Positions 14,548 to 15,956 of a DNA stretch of 15,956 nt are shown here, in pieces (the first letter of the stretch is position 1; the number at the start of each line of letters is the position of its first letter). The stretch is from positions 1-15,956 of the forward strand of contig JAGTQS010000038.1 of the NCBI GenBank assembly GCA_018397055.1, given 5' to 3'. Below the pieces are notes generated by a model. It had not been told where the DNA came from. It was given only the letters and a program-made list of their open reading frames with translations, and made no database searches. The position numbers were made by a program, and so were the translations under genes. The DNA is from Candidatus Bathyarchaeota archaeon (GTDB lineage Archaea > Thermoproteota > Bathyarchaeia > Bathyarchaeales > DTEX01).

Positions 14548-15942
14548 GTGGCGGCTAGAACTCATCAAGTACCAATACCTAAGCGAGAAGTTGCTGAAAG
14601 AATAAGGTCCTTCAATGAGGTTGCCCTCGGATACTCCTTAGCTGATGCAATCGCTGAGGCAAACCGCTGCTTGCAATGTAAAGTGCCAAGATGCGTTGAA
14701 GGTTGCCCAGTAAACATAGACATACCAGCCTTTATCAGATTAATTCGCGAATCCAAGTTCGACGAGGCACTGGAAAAAATCCGAGAAAAAAACAGCCTTC
14801 CAGCAATTTGTGGCAGAGTTTGCCCACAAGAAGACCAATGCATGGGAAAATGCGTTTTAGGCATAAAAGGCGAACCCGTTAACATAGGCGCCCTTGAAAG
14901 ATTCGTTGCCGACCAGGAAAACAAGGAAAAACGAAAGAAAAAGACGATGCCGTCAACAGGAAAAAGGGTCGCAATCATAGGATCTGGACCGGCGGGATTA
15001 ACTGCAGCTGCAGAACTTGCGAAAATGGGACACGACGTAACTATTTTTGAGGCTCTTCATGCTCCTGGCGGCGTTTTGATGTACGGAATCCCAGAGTTCA
15101 GACTGCCAAAAGACATTGTTAGAGACGAGGTAAAGTACGTTGAAAGCCTAGGAGTCAAAATCGAAACAAACGTAATTGTTGGCAAAGTCATCAAACTAGG
15201 CGAACTTATGAAAAACGGGTTTGACGCTGTGTTCGTAGGCTCAGGTGCAGGTCTTCCGATGTTTCTCGGAATTCCAGGAGAAAACTTAAGCGGCATATAC
15301 TCGGCAAACGAGTTTCTTATTCGCGTCAATTTGATGAGGGCTTATAGGTTTCCCGAATATTCCACGCCTATTAAGGTTGGAAAAAAAGTCGTGGTCATTG
15401 GAGGGGGAAACGTCGCGATGGACGCCGCTCGCTGTGCTCTTAGGCTTGGAGGAGATGTCACAGTAGTATATCGAAGAACAGAGGAACTTATGCCTGCTAG
15501 AAGAGACGAGGTAATTAACGCAAAGGAAGAAGGGATAAAGTTCGTCTTCTTAGCTAACCCTGTGCGTTTCATCGGCAACGAAAAAGGATGGGTAAAGGCA
15601 GTTGAATGCGTCCGAATGGAACTTGGAAAGCCCGATGAATCGGGAAGAATGAGGCCGTTCGCTGTACCAGGTTCGGAGTTCCTTGTCGACGCTGACACTG
15701 TTGTTGTAGCCATCGGGCAAAACCCCAATCCTCTAGCTGTTCGAGGAGAAACCCATGTGAAAGTTACGTCTCACGGCACAATTGTTGCTAACCCAGAAAC
15801 AGGCGAAACTGACATGCCTGGAGTTTTCGCTGGCGGAGACATCGTAACAGACAATGCTACGGTAATATCCGCTATGGCAGGCGGCAAAAAGGCTGCGTAT
15901 GCAATTAACGAGTTCTTGATGAAAAAATCAAGATGCAACTAA
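14548..15942 (+). CDS. gltA: Homotetrameric-type NADPH glutamate synthase GltA / NfnL-like flavoprotein
   Basis: The protein has 464 residues from a GTG preceded by GGAAGGA (spacing eight); an upstream in-frame TTG at 14524 lacks such a site. The N-terminal domain has eight cysteines in two groups, C41-x2-C44-x4-C49-x3-C53 and C88-x3-C92-x5-C98-x3-C102, expected to bind two [4Fe-4S] clusters. An FAD-binding GSGPAG lies at 145-150, and a later GGGNVAMDAARCALRLGGDVTVVYRR-type segment binds NAD(P)H. The GQNPN and GVFAGGDIV motifs close the flavin domain. The family passes electrons from NADPH in glutamate synthesis, or forms the large subunit of the bifurcating NfnSL transhydrogenase. An nfnS partner is not upstream and could lie beyond the right edge, so the choice is open. 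Confidence 0.9.
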   Translation: MAARTHQVPIPKREVAERIRSFNEVALGYSLADAIAEANRCLQCKVPRCVEGCPVNIDIPAFIRLIRESKFDEALEKIREKNSLPAICGRVCPQEDQCMGKCVLGIKGEPVNIGALERFVADQENKEKRKKKTMPSTGKRVAIIGSGPAGLTAAAELAKMGHDVTIFEALHAPGGVLMYGIPEFRLPKDIVRDEVKYVESLGVKIETNVIVGKVIKLGELMKNGFDAVFVGSGAGLPMFLGIPGENLSGIYSANEFLIRVNLMRAYRFPEYSTPIKVGKKVVVIGGGNVAMDAARCALRLGGDVTVVYRRTEELMPARRDEVINAKEEGIKFVFLANPVRFIGNEKGWVKAVECVRMELGKPDESGRMRPFAVPGSEFLVDADTVVVAIGQNPNPLAVRGETHVKVTSHGTIVANPETGETDMPGVFAGGDIVTDNATVISAMAGGKKAAYAINEFLMKKSRCN

Positions 15943-15956
15943 CTTGCCAGTCTAGA

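Overview
The window looks archaeal. Promoters are TATA-like AT boxes about 25-30 bases before starts, several genes carry GGTGAT/GAGGTGA-type ribosome binding sites, the tRNA has no encoded CCA, and the gene content (KaiC/GvpD-like ATPases, TrmB-type and archaeal winged-helix regulators, homotetrameric-type GltA, NikR) is typical of archaea. The AT-rich sequence and the gene mix suggest an uncultured Thermoproteota lineage such as Bathyarchaeia; that placement is an inference, not a demonstration.

Layout. 1-2178 (minus strand): a Gfo/Idh/MocA oxidoreductase cut by the window edge, a SLOG-like Rossmann protein, and a six-helix ECF-type S component. The last is divergent from a NikR regulator (2247-2672) that keeps all four nickel ligands. 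Two GTAACAC half-sites lie in the spacer between them. 2782-7162: a cytoplasmic GH29 alpha-L-fucosidase (minus) divergent from a membrane-anchored 947-residue protein made of two kinds of beta-propeller. Their 253-base spacer holds an inverted repeat that brackets a TATA-like box.

7291-13265 is the most unusual part. Two paralogous KaiC/GvpD-like ATPases are each followed by a small helical protein, and both small proteins appear related (NitrOD5-like). Each ATPase has an active-looking first RecA domain and a second that has lost its P-loop. Between the two copies lie a winged-helix gene that leads the second module and, on the other strand, a TrmB-type regulator broken by one in-frame stop and one frameshift in a T9 run. 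Removing one base makes that reading frame exactly 567 codons, stop included. I read the region as a duplicated signalling module in which one regulator has decayed.

13329-15942: tRNA-Ala(GGC) on the minus strand with the G3:U70 identity pair, a beta-hydroxyacid dehydrogenase (3-hydroxyisobutyrate dehydrogenase family), and a GltA/NfnL-type FAD-NADPH oxidoreductase with two predicted [4Fe-4S] clusters. No intergenic gap exceeds 300 bases. I saw no CRISPR array, insertion sequence, rRNA or replication origin.
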